NCBI RefSeq assembly: GCF_001436295.1
Contig: NZ_AYYY01000007.1
Span: 1 to 64,000, forward strand
Direction of reading: 5' to 3'
Source: Paucilactobacillus vaccinostercus DSM 20634
GTDB lineage: Bacteria > Bacillota > Bacilli > Lactobacillales > Lactobacillaceae
DNA length: 64,000 bases
Shown here: positions 53,558 to 62,635 of the stretch, in pieces
How the letters are laid out: every line of letters starts with the position of its first letter
How positions within the stretch are numbered: position 1 is the stretch's first letter
The notes under the pieces: generated by a model
Seen by the model: the letters and a program-made list of their open reading frames with translations, nothing else
Database searches by the model: none
What the model was told of the DNA's origin: nothing
Made by a program: the position numbers and the translations under genes

Positions 53558-53923
53558 TTATTTATGTTTTAGATAGACTTCATAAAGTTGAGCATAGACA
53601 TCAAGATTATTGTCTAACAATTGTCGATAGGCATGTGCCGTACTTGCATACGGTTCTTCTTCACCAGAACTCAATGTACTCTTAATCTTATTAAGGACCG
53701 TAATAAATTCCGGATCCTTTGCAGCCTGCTCCGCCAAGTAATAAACATATTCCTTGGCCACCTTAATCACCAGATCAGTAGGCATTTGCCAAACGCTGGG
53801 CGCTTTTTTCATCATGCTGATATCGCCCATTGAAAAACCATCATCCTTTAAAATCGCTGCGAACTCATGTTCATGCCCCTGGTATACCCCCATGAACTTA
53901 TTCGCATTATCATAGTAATCCAT
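53558..53923 (-). CDS. Conserved hypothetical protein, 121 residues
   Basis: Starts MDYYDNANKFMGVYQG; ATG 53923 is preferred because GGAG lies 8 bases upstream. Helical, soluble, Tyr-rich. No function recognised. Own terminator. Confidence 0.65.
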   Translation of the reverse strand: MDYYDNANKFMGVYQGHEHEFAAILKDDGFSMGDISMMKKAPSVWQMPTDLVIKVAKEYVYYLAEQAAKDPEFITVLNKIKSTLSSGEEEPYASTAHAYRQLLDNNLDVYAQLYEVYLKHK

Positions 53924-54113
53924 AATATAATCTCCATTCAACAACAGTCAACTGTATGTATTTGATATCCCGTACTCCGTCCCCAAACGGTACAAGTATA
54001 AATCATTATATACTCAATCCCCTTGATGATTCAAATACTTATTCAATTAACATTTACTTTACTATCTGACACATTAAAAAGCCAGTTATTTAGCATAATT
54101 TCACTAATTCGGC

Positions 54114-54146
54114 AAAAAAATAGTGAGCACTCTCGCTCACTAATCA
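54114..54146 (-). terminator. niaP terminator
   Basis: Minus strand TTAGTGAGC GAGAGT GCTCACTA then T7. Confidence 0.88.
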
Positions 54147-54150
54147 TCTG

Positions 54151-55383
54151 TTATCTTTGTGGTGCCGTCGTACGATCGAGTACCTTACCCATTGTTTCTT
54201 GTCCTAATACCAAAATAGCGATCACGGCGATTAAAATCGCACCGAAAAAGATGCCGAAAATTAACGTCAAACTAACTTTTTGTGCGATTAGCTGACCAAC
54301 TAGTAACGGACCCACAATTCCACCGAGACGTCCGACACCGGCTGCAAAACCTGTTCCGGTTCCCCGGACACTTGCAGTGTACTGTTCCGGTGAATAAGCG
54401 TACAACGTTCCCCAAGCACCTAGATTGAAAAACGACAACAGTATGCCCGTCGTTAATAACATCGGCAAGCCAGCCGCATTTCCAAATCCCAGCGCGCTAA
54501 TTGCAGTCCCCGCTAAAAATAACGCCAACACAGTTTTACGGCCCCAACGTTCAATCAACCATGCGGCAACAAAGTATCCAGGTAACTGAGCCAAGGTCAT
54601 AATCAATACATAGCCAAAACTATTCACAACGCTGTACCCTTTTAAAACCATCACACTCGGTAACCAAAGAAACATTCCGTAATATGAAAACACAACCATG
54701 AACCAAACGATCCATAGCATCAGCGTGGATTTGGCATTCTCCGGTCGCCAGATAGCCTTAACACGTTGCACAAATCCTGGCCGTTGTTTAGCCTCCTGCC
54801 GAACTTCATTTAAGGAATCATGAATACTGTAGCGTAAATAAAACGCATAGAGGGCCGTCAAAGAGGCTCCAATTAGTGCGACACGCCAGCTCCATCGTGG
54901 AATCACAAAGTACGAAATAACCGCCGCAATGAGCCAGCCGCCGGCCCAAAAGCTCTCTAGCAAAACAACAATCCGGCCCCGCTCTTCTACGTCCACACTT
55001 TCAGACACGAGCGTAGATGCGACAGGCAATTCTCCGCCAAGGCCCATTCCAACAATAAAACGAATGATAATAAAGATCAGATAGCTAGTAGCTAATGCGG
55101 ACAGCCCACTTCCAACCGAAAAGATCAGTAACGTTAGGATCAAGATATCCTTACGACCAAACCGATCTGCTAGTGCACCAAATAAAACAGCTCCGACTGC
55201 CATGCCAATGGAACTAACGCTTCCTATCCAGCCCATCTGAACACTCGTCAAATGCCACTGCGGTGCGACCGCGGCAATCACGAAGGACAGCATCCCCACA
55301 TCCATCGCATCAAACAGCCACGCAAATCCCGACGCGGCAAGTAACTTGTTTTGACCAACTTTTTTAATTAGAATCTCCCCCAA
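54151..55383 (-). CDS. niaP: Niacin transporter NiaP (MFS), start codon unclear
   Basis: About 410 residues, 12 helices. MFS sugar/acid-symporter family with FAWLFDAMDVGMLSFVIAAV, the start typical of NiaP, and GALADRFGRKDIL. Imports nicotinate/nicotinamide. Directly downstream of niaR and behind two NiaR-type operators. The longest frame begins at ATG 55437, but that lies at the predicted transcription start. TTG 55383 is the next canonical codon, yet it precedes GGGGGAG (55381-55375), which would best serve an ATT at 55368. Coordinates use the TTG. Confidence 0.88.
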   Translation of the reverse strand: MGEILIKKVGQNKLLAASGFAWLFDAMDVGMLSFVIAAVAPQWHLTSVQMGWIGSVSSIGMAVGAVLFGALADRFGRKDILILTLLIFSVGSGLSALATSYLIFIIIRFIVGMGLGGELPVASTLVSESVDVEERGRIVVLLESFWAGGWLIAAVISYFVIPRWSWRVALIGASLTALYAFYLRYSIHDSLNEVRQEAKQRPGFVQRVKAIWRPENAKSTLMLWIVWFMVVFSYYGMFLWLPSVMVLKGYSVVNSFGYVLIMTLAQLPGYFVAAWLIERWGRKTVLALFLAGTAISALGFGNAAGLPMLLTTGILLSFFNLGAWGTLYAYSPEQYTASVRGTGTGFAAGVGRLGGIVGPLLVGQLIAQKVSLTLIFGIFFGAILIAVIAILVLGQETMGKVLDRTTAPQR

Positions 55384-55409
55384 ATTTTTATATTGATCAC
55401 ATTTTGCAT

Positions 55410-55467
55410 GTGTCTTGACACCATAGGTGCAACTCATATCCTACTTTGCTTGGGGGTGTCTTGTCAA
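55410..55467 (-). promoter_or_regulatory. niaP promoter with two NiaR-type operators
   Basis: TTGACA (55467-55462), 18-base spacer, TAGGAT (55443-55438). GGTGTCTTGTCAA (55455-55467) overlaps the -35 and GTGTCTTGACAC (55410-55421) lies just downstream of the start of transcription. The same core recurs upstream of pncB. Confidence 0.75.
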
Positions 55468-55473
55468 TCCTAA

Positions 55474-55986
55474 TTATTCATATAGAATTTCGTTATCTCT
55501 TAATTTCTGTCTAATTTCATCCATTTGTGAAGCTTGTTGCACCGCGATCAAATGACTATGAACACCATCTGTTAACTCAGACAGGAGATGGCCCTTAAAG
55601 CGTTGTAGGTGATACATAAACTGATGAACATCGGATTCATTCCGGATTGTCAGCTGTCCACTAAGTTGTCCGTATATCGGATGGTCAACAGCCACATTTA
55701 ACACAGTCCCACCAGCATGAATAATCAATAGCAGTTCTTGTTCAGTCTGGGCCAACGTATGCTGACAAACAACCGTAAATTGCAGCGGTTCTACTGGTTC
55801 GGCATATTCATACCCCATCGGTGTCGCTAAAATATCCTCACCACCCGCACGAAGCAGTGCAATATCGCCCACAATGGTTTGACGACTCACACCAAACTCT
55901 TTGGCAAAATGAGTTGCACTAACTGCCTTTTTAGCGGATAACAAAGTGCTTTTAATTTTTTCTTGTCTTACTTTTCCATTTTCCAT
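55474..55986 (-). CDS. niaR: Niacin-responsive repressor NiaR (HTH plus 3H domain)
   Basis: 170 residues. N-terminal HTH_11 (SATHFAKEFGVSRQTIVGDIALLRAGG) and a 3H domain with the conserved His positions in VCQHTL, AVDHPIYGQL and GVHSHLIAV, which bind metal and niacin. Represses niacin uptake and salvage genes when niacin is present. Encoded right before niaP on the same strand. Confidence 0.94.
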   Translation of the reverse strand: MENGKVRQEKIKSTLLSAKKAVSATHFAKEFGVSRQTIVGDIALLRAGGEDILATPMGYEYAEPVEPLQFTVVCQHTLAQTEQELLLIIHAGGTVLNVAVDHPIYGQLSGQLTIRNESDVHQFMYHLQRFKGHLLSELTDGVHSHLIAVQQASQMDEIRQKLRDNEILYE

Positions 55987-56073
55987 AAAATTGCCTACCT
56001 AACACTTAAATAATTACAACTTAATAGCTATTATTTTACCATTAAGTCACTGCCAGCCACCACTTCAATCCAA

Positions 56074-56104
56074 AAAATACCCGTCCAATTAAGACGGGTA
56101 CGAC
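56074..56104 (-). terminator. Terminator of pncB-acyltransferase unit
   Basis: Minus strand GTACCCGTC / GACGGGTATTTTTT. Confidence 0.88.
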
Positions 56105-56105
56105 A

Positions 56106-57341
56106 TTATTCAGATAAAGCTTCCAGCGCAAACCGATTAATTAACTCCGCTGTTGCTCTGGCTAAAGCCATGCCAAACGTATACTCGGTTTGCGTACCAT
56201 TCATATTGAACGCCAATGTTAACCGATTACCAAACGTCCCAGCGGCAATTTGATACATTGGTGCCTGACGAAATCCACCCGTCATAACAAATGACGTAAT
56301 GTGATGACCGGTAAACTTTAATCGCTGATCATCAATGACGCCGAAATTTGTGTAAGCAACTTCTCGCACATGATAGTTGTCTTCCACGATTTGCTGCAGT
56401 TTTGCTAACGGTTCGTGCTGGTATTGTTTCAGCAGACCCGCTACCGAATCTAAGCACTGCATTTCTTGTTTACGCGTAATCATGGCTTGATGGAATCGTT
56501 CCACCAGCGTGGTGAACGGTTCATCTAGCTCAGTCACAAGTGACAAATTATAGCGGGATGTCATATTAGCGATTTGCACCGTCTGCTCTGGACAAGTCGT
56601 AAATTGACGCATATCCGTTGGGCACGCTAATGCAATTGAATGCGTTCCTGAAAAGCTTTGCATTACGCGACCAAACGCCGCCATCACAACATCATTAACC
56701 GTTACGTGCTGTTGATGAGTTGCCCGAAGGAGCCGTTTCGTTTCAAGTGTAGCTAACTGCACCCGCCCGACTTGATATTGCGATCCACCATCTGATTTCA
56801 ATCGCGGCAATTTTAGTGCCTCGTCTGGATGATCAGTTTGCTGTGCAGCTGCTGGATGATAATCACGCACCAGTGTCTCAAGCCAATCTAAATTTTGACT
56901 ATTAGTCACAGACTCAACTGCAGATGGTCCAGCTGAATAGGCCTGAGCAATAAGATAGAGCAACTGTTTACTGCCAGCACCATCCGTCAAAATATGACTA
57001 ATGTATAGTGTCAACTTTGTTGCATCGCCAGTATCATTCCAATACACCCGCAATTGTGGCTCACGCATCAGATCCCAATTCTGGCCATCTTGATCAACAT
57101 CCTTAATTGCTGGAAAAATTAAATCGGTCACATCATCCGTAACCTGAACCCACTGGTTAGTCTTCATCTCGTAACGACACAGTAACTCCGGTACAATCTG
57201 GCTCACAGCGGTCAAAGCGGTTTTAAAGCGCGGCAAATCTAGTTGTGGCTCAATTTGCATCTCCACTCGTACAACCGGATATAAAATGTCGAGTCCGATT
57301 GTATGCAAAATATTCAGTGGTTCACCTTCATACGTTTGCAT
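56106..57341 (-). CDS. Condensation-superfamily acyltransferase (HxxxDG)
   Basis: About 411 residues. BAHD/condensation/WS-DGAT-like chloramphenicol-acetyltransferase fold: ISHILTDGAGS (catalytic HxxxDG near residue 135), and a later NFG region (AYTNFGVID). Acts on an alcohol or amine acceptor with an acyl donor; substrates unknown. ATG 57341 is preferred; the longer frame from 57386 has no ribosome-binding site. It lies right after pncB, so NiaR probably controls it too. Confidence 0.75.
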   Translation of the reverse strand: MQTYEGEPLNILHTIGLDILYPVVRVEMQIEPQLDLPRFKTALTAVSQIVPELLCRYEMKTNQWVQVTDDVTDLIFPAIKDVDQDGQNWDLMREPQLRVYWNDTGDATKLTLYISHILTDGAGSKQLLYLIAQAYSAGPSAVESVTNSQNLDWLETLVRDYHPAAAQQTDHPDEALKLPRLKSDGGSQYQVGRVQLATLETKRLLRATHQQHVTVNDVVMAAFGRVMQSFSGTHSIALACPTDMRQFTTCPEQTVQIANMTSRYNLSLVTELDEPFTTLVERFHQAMITRKQEMQCLDSVAGLLKQYQHEPLAKLQQIVEDNYHVREVAYTNFGVIDDQRLKFTGHHITSFVMTGGFRQAPMYQIAAGTFGNRLTLAFNMNGTQTEYTFGMALARATAELINRFALEALSE

Positions 57342-57408
57342 CTGCTCATCTTCTTTACAAGTTTCCCTTATTGTATCACGATTCATGAAATCGTTTTATG
57401 AAGAATTC

Positions 57409-58827
57409 CTATAGTCGTTGATCCAACAGAGCTTGTTGTAAGTCGGCCAATGATTTACTCATAAACACCATATAACGGTCTGGATTGGTTAACCGTTGCG
57501 TTTCGTCTGGTAACTGCGCCAACCGGCCTTTTGAAAAGCGTTGAATTTCAAAAACACTTTTATCGGTTGACTGCGCTAAATTGACCGTTTGTTGTAACTC
57601 GCGTGCATCAAAATCCTGGATGACTGTCGGATTTTTAACACTCAGTGGATCACTGTTGATGACTTCCAGTGGTCGGCCATCAATACGCTCATCGGCCAAG
57701 GCAATCACATCCGCAAAGGCTTTATCCGTTCCGGGATAAAATAAACGATACGTCCGCTTACGACCTGGTAGCGTTATCTTCTCGCGACTGCCGCTAATTT
57801 TAATCTTCGGAATTATTCTCCCGTCACGTTCGATTGCAGCCATTTTATACACACCACTCAATACCGGAGACGACGAACTTGTGATCAGCTTCTCGCCAAT
57901 GCCAAAGTTATCAATCGGCGCCTGTTCTTGAAGTAATGCCGTAATCACATTTTCATCTAAAGCATTCGATACCGTAATTTTAGCCTGCATAAAACCTGCT
58001 TGGTCCAGCATCTGACGCGCTTTTTTGGTCAGATAACCAATATCACCGGAATCAATTCGAATGCCCACCGGTTGATGACCGGTAGCAACCAACTGCTGAA
58101 ATACTTTGATTGCATTTGGAATTCCTGATTTGAGCACATCATAGGTATCGACTAGTAATGCACTATTATCTGGATATATTTCAGCCCACTTTTGAAAGGC
58201 TGTCAATTCATCATCAAATGCTTCTACCCAGCTATGCGCCATGGTGCCAGCGGCTGGAATCTGAAATTGCTTGGCGGCTAAAACATTCGATGTACTACTG
58301 CAACCACCAATAATCGCTGCTCGAGCACCGTATGTCGCACTATCTGGTCCCTGAGCACGGCGCGCACCAAATTCCATTACCGGCCGCCCAGCGGCAGCAT
58401 AGTTAATGCGCCGTGCTTTAGTCGCAATCAAAGATTGATGGTTAAGGATATTTAAAACTAGGGTTTCTAACATTTGCACTTGAACTAACGGGCCTTCAAT
58501 CGTCATCAACGGTTCGCGTGGAAAGATTGGCGTCCCTTCTGGAACCGCTGTAATTTCACAGTCCAATTTAAAATTCGCCAAGTAGTCAATAAAAGCCTCA
58601 TCGTAAAGCTTCAACTGTTTAAAATAGGCAATATCTGACGCATCGAAATGTAATTTTTGCAGTTCCCCCACTACTTGCTGTAATCCAGCCGCGATCACAA
58701 AACTGCCCTCATCAGGAACCCGTCGGAAAAAGATATCAAAAGTAGCCCGGTCCTTTGGTAACTGCTGCAAAAAACCATTGGCCATAGAATACTCGTATAA
58801 ATCAGTTAATAATGCCAAATTCCTCAA
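57409..58827 (-). CDS. pncB: Nicotinate phosphoribosyltransferase
   Basis: 472 residues from a TTG with GAGGAGG 7 bases upstream. Makes NaMN from nicotinate, PRPP and ATP. Visible: LALLTDLYEYSMANGFL at the N-terminus, FGARRAQGPDSATYGARAA with the catalytic region, GTMAHSWVEAF, VGIRIDSGDIGYL and NFGIGEKLITSS. Preceded by a perfect NiaR-type palindrome. Confidence 0.95.
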   Translation of the reverse strand: MRNLALLTDLYEYSMANGFLQQLPKDRATFDIFFRRVPDEGSFVIAAGLQQVVGELQKLHFDASDIAYFKQLKLYDEAFIDYLANFKLDCEITAVPEGTPIFPREPLMTIEGPLVQVQMLETLVLNILNHQSLIATKARRINYAAAGRPVMEFGARRAQGPDSATYGARAAIIGGCSSTSNVLAAKQFQIPAAGTMAHSWVEAFDDELTAFQKWAEIYPDNSALLVDTYDVLKSGIPNAIKVFQQLVATGHQPVGIRIDSGDIGYLTKKARQMLDQAGFMQAKITVSNALDENVITALLQEQAPIDNFGIGEKLITSSSSPVLSGVYKMAAIERDGRIIPKIKISGSREKITLPGRKRTYRLFYPGTDKAFADVIALADERIDGRPLEVINSDPLSVKNPTVIQDFDARELQQTVNLAQSTDKSVFEIQRFSKGRLAQLPDETQRLTNPDRYMVFMSKSLADLQQALLDQRL

Positions 58828-58843
58828 AATGAATCCTCCTCAG

Positions 58844-58861
58844 TAGGTGTAAAGACACCTA
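58844..58861. promoter_or_regulatory. NiaR-type operator of pncB
   Basis: Palindrome TAGGTGTAAAGACACCTA, 17 bases before the TTG; the core GTGTCTTTACAC matches the niaP operators. Confidence 0.75.
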
Positions 58862-58918
58862 AATGTTGGATTAATTATAGCACTGTTCGAAATTACTTGG
58901 CAAAAAACAATAGTTTCA

Positions 58919-59722
58919 CTACGCAATGACGTCAATATCTAGGCGGCCTAAATTGGTAATTTCGGCACGCAAATGATCGCCGTCCTTTAAATATTGTTCT
59001 GGTTCACGTCCGACACCCGTGCCACTGGGCGTCCCAGTAAAAATTAAGTCTCCCGCTTGTAACTTAATAATTGATGAAAAATAATGAATCAGTGCTGCTG
59101 GATCAAAAATCATCTGCTTTAGCTGCGCCCGCTGCACCTCTCGATCATTCACCAAGGTTCGAATTTCTTGATAACCTAAATCATCAATTTCATCTGGTGT
59201 CGTCAAGTACGGCCCAATTGGTGAATAATGTTCAAATGACTTTCCGAGTGAAAATTGCGCGGGTGAATTTGCAAACTGCACGTCGCGATCCGACAAATCT
59301 TCCCCAACCATGTACCCTGCAATATGATCTGCAGCATCGGCGGTCGAAATGTTGCGACCAGCCTTGCCAACCACCACTACTAATTCAGTTTCCCAGTCGG
59401 TGCGTGGCCCATGACGGCGAATCGTAGTTGTTGGCCCAGTTAGTGAACTTGAAAATTTGGTGAAGGTACTCGGCGTTTGTGGCAGTGCTAAATGGATTTC
59501 TTTCGAATGATCAAGATAGTTCATTCCCACCGCTAAAATTTGATGTGGTTGCTTGATTGGTTGCTGTAATGTAGCCATTTGAAAGGTTTCAATTGGTCCC
59601 AACTTCAGCTCTGGCTCGGACATCAAAGCGGCCGCTACGACACTGTTACAATTAAGAATCGGACGTCCATGGTCGGCATCCAAAATTAAAAATGGTGATC
59701 CCTGTTTTCTGCCAATTTTCAT
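58919..59722 (-). CDS. Fumarylacetoacetate hydrolase-family protein
   Basis: 267 residues. FAH fold with VGMNYLDHSKEI, the metal ligands in DWETELVVVVGK, GYMVGEDLSDRDVQF and LIFTGTPSGTGVG. Members hydrolyse or decarboxylate 2-keto acids such as acylpyruvates; substrate not assigned. AAGAGAG precedes the ATG. Confidence 0.9.
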   Translation of the reverse strand: MKIGRKQGSPFLILDADHGRPILNCNSVVAAALMSEPELKLGPIETFQMATLQQPIKQPHQILAVGMNYLDHSKEIHLALPQTPSTFTKFSSSLTGPTTTIRRHGPRTDWETELVVVVGKAGRNISTADAADHIAGYMVGEDLSDRDVQFANSPAQFSLGKSFEHYSPIGPYLTTPDEIDDLGYQEIRTLVNDREVQRAQLKQMIFDPAALIHYFSSIIKLQAGDLIFTGTPSGTGVGREPEQYLKDGDHLRAEITNLGRLDIDVIA

Positions 59723-59776
59723 TTAACTCTCTTCTTTCCAATAAGTTCCCAATTAGTTCGGCAACTTCTCCTCATA

Positions 59777-59826
59777 AATAGCGTGATCCAATTTGGCACT
59801 TACCGCCATTCATTGGACCACGCTAT
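59777..59826. terminator. Long inverted repeat, probable terminator of the oxidoreductase gene
   Basis: ATAGCGTGATCCAAT / ATTGGACCACGCTAT around a 19-base loop; T run weak. Confidence 0.6.
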
Positions 59827-59830
59827 CATT

Positions 59831-60754
59831 TTACTTCATTAAAATTATCCGACCCGGCGCATGCCTTTGTTCGAGTAAGTCATGGCCTTTCACTACACCT
59901 TGCAATGTCAGTGGTAACGTCTTAAAAATTGGTACTTGCAACGTTTTATCAGATAACATCGTGGCCAGTTTTTGAAGGGCGATTCGATCATGTTGCGCAT
60001 CTAGTGGGCGAATATGTTCGAACAGGACTTGAGGTTTGTCCTGCAAATTATTAGCTTCACCAACGGAAGCAGCTCGACCACCATCACGAATAACGGCACT
60101 GATTAGCGCTTCATTATTGCCGTTCATTGCCGCGTTAATCACAACATCAAATTGATCGGCAAACTTCTCATTAATATCTTCTTGATCATAAAATGCGAGC
60201 TGATCCAGTGCTAATGATTGGAGTGTGGTGTGATTCTTTGATGATCCCACACCGACAACATAGGCGCCAAGGTGTTTGGCGACTTGCGCTGCAATCATAC
60301 CAACACCGCCGGTTGCTCCGTTAACTAGAACCCGATCGCCAGCCCGCACATGAGTAAATTCGGTCACAGCATTATATGCCGTAATACCTGGTGTAATAAT
60401 AGCTGCGGCCTGCTCAAGCGAGACATTTTGTGGTTTTTTGATTAATCGATTAACCGAGAGTTTTGCAAATTGGGCGTACGCAGGTCCTGCATGGCCAATA
60501 ATCACGTCATCGAGTTGAATCGTCGTCACGTCATCACTTTTAGCAACCACTCGCCCCACAATATCACGGCCCGGAATCACTGGAAAATGATTCCCACCAA
60601 TAACCCCCATTCGCTGAATGCGTTCAAAGTTGTTAATTCCAACAGCCAATGTTTCAACAATTACTTGATTCTGACCCGTAATCTTTGGTTGATCAACTTC
60701 TAATTCTTCAAAAACGTCCGGTTTACCAAACGATTGGTATCCAAATGCTTTCAT
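59831..60754 (-). CDS. Medium-chain NADP-dependent oxidoreductase (quinone reductase-like)
   Basis: 307 residues, zinc-less MDR family. GroES-like N-terminal half with GINNFERIQRMG and FPVIPGRDIVG, cofactor motif VNGATGGVGMIAAQVAKHLGA. Reduces quinones or enals with NADPH. GGAGGTGATG is upstream. Ends in MK at the stop. Monocistronic. Confidence 0.9.
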   Translation of the reverse strand: MKAFGYQSFGKPDVFEELEVDQPKITGQNQVIVETLAVGINNFERIQRMGVIGGNHFPVIPGRDIVGRVVAKSDDVTTIQLDDVIIGHAGPAYAQFAKLSVNRLIKKPQNVSLEQAAAIITPGITAYNAVTEFTHVRAGDRVLVNGATGGVGMIAAQVAKHLGAYVVGVGSSKNHTTLQSLALDQLAFYDQEDINEKFADQFDVVINAAMNGNNEALISAVIRDGGRAASVGEANNLQDKPQVLFEHIRPLDAQHDRIALQKLATMLSDKTLQVPIFKTLPLTLQGVVKGHDLLEQRHAPGRIILMK

Positions 60755-60827
60755 TGCATCACCTCCATGTTACGTACATTGTACACGTTTTCACTCTAAA
60801 AATCCTATTCCTAGTCTCCAACTTTAA

Positions 60828-60873
60828 AAAGATCAAAAAAGAGAATCCCGAGGATTCCCTTCTTTTGATCTTT
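60828..60873. terminator. gdhA terminator (bidirectional shape)
   Basis: AAAAAGATCAAAA outer and GAATCC CGA GGATTC inner stems with T runs on both strands. Confidence 0.88.
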
Positions 60874-60877
60874 TTAA

Positions 60878-62224
<1,347 letters not shown>

Positions 62225-62590
62225 CTACACATCATCCTTTCAATTCAAATTATTAAAATTATATCATATTAGAGAATTCTAAAAATATATTTTTCGCTAA
62301 AATTTATAATTCCTTGATTTAACAAGGAAAGCAATCATTATACTTTTATTTCTCTCATCAAATATTAATAATTCTTCATAATTTTAAGTGTGACTCTCAT
62401 ATTAATTCCAACTTGCTATCAAACTTAATAAGTTAAATATTGTTCGGAATCGCTTACAATATTTAAAAAATATGTTATCACTTTTTAAAACATTCTACAT
62501 CAGGAAAAGCAAAAATGACCAATTTTTATACTTTTCTATCAGCAGCATGTATTAAATATTACCAAACATGGTTCTGTCACCCGCGGACAT
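62225..62590. other. AT-rich intergenic region upstream of gdhA
   Basis: About 365 bases, strongly AT-rich, no reading frame or RNA gene seen. It must hold the gdhA promoter, which I cannot place with confidence. Confidence 0.6.
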
Positions 62591-62630
62591 AAAAAAAGCG
62601 ATGCATTTTTTCACTGCATCGCTAAAATTT
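62591..62630 (-). terminator. Terminator of the GlcD-type gene
   Basis: Minus strand AGCGATGCA / TGCATCGCT then T7. Confidence 0.9.
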
Positions 62631-62635
62631 AAGAA

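Noticed and set aside
54023-54295. 90-codon plus-strand frame
   Set aside because: Overlaps the niaP terminator and coding region, no initiation signal or family match.
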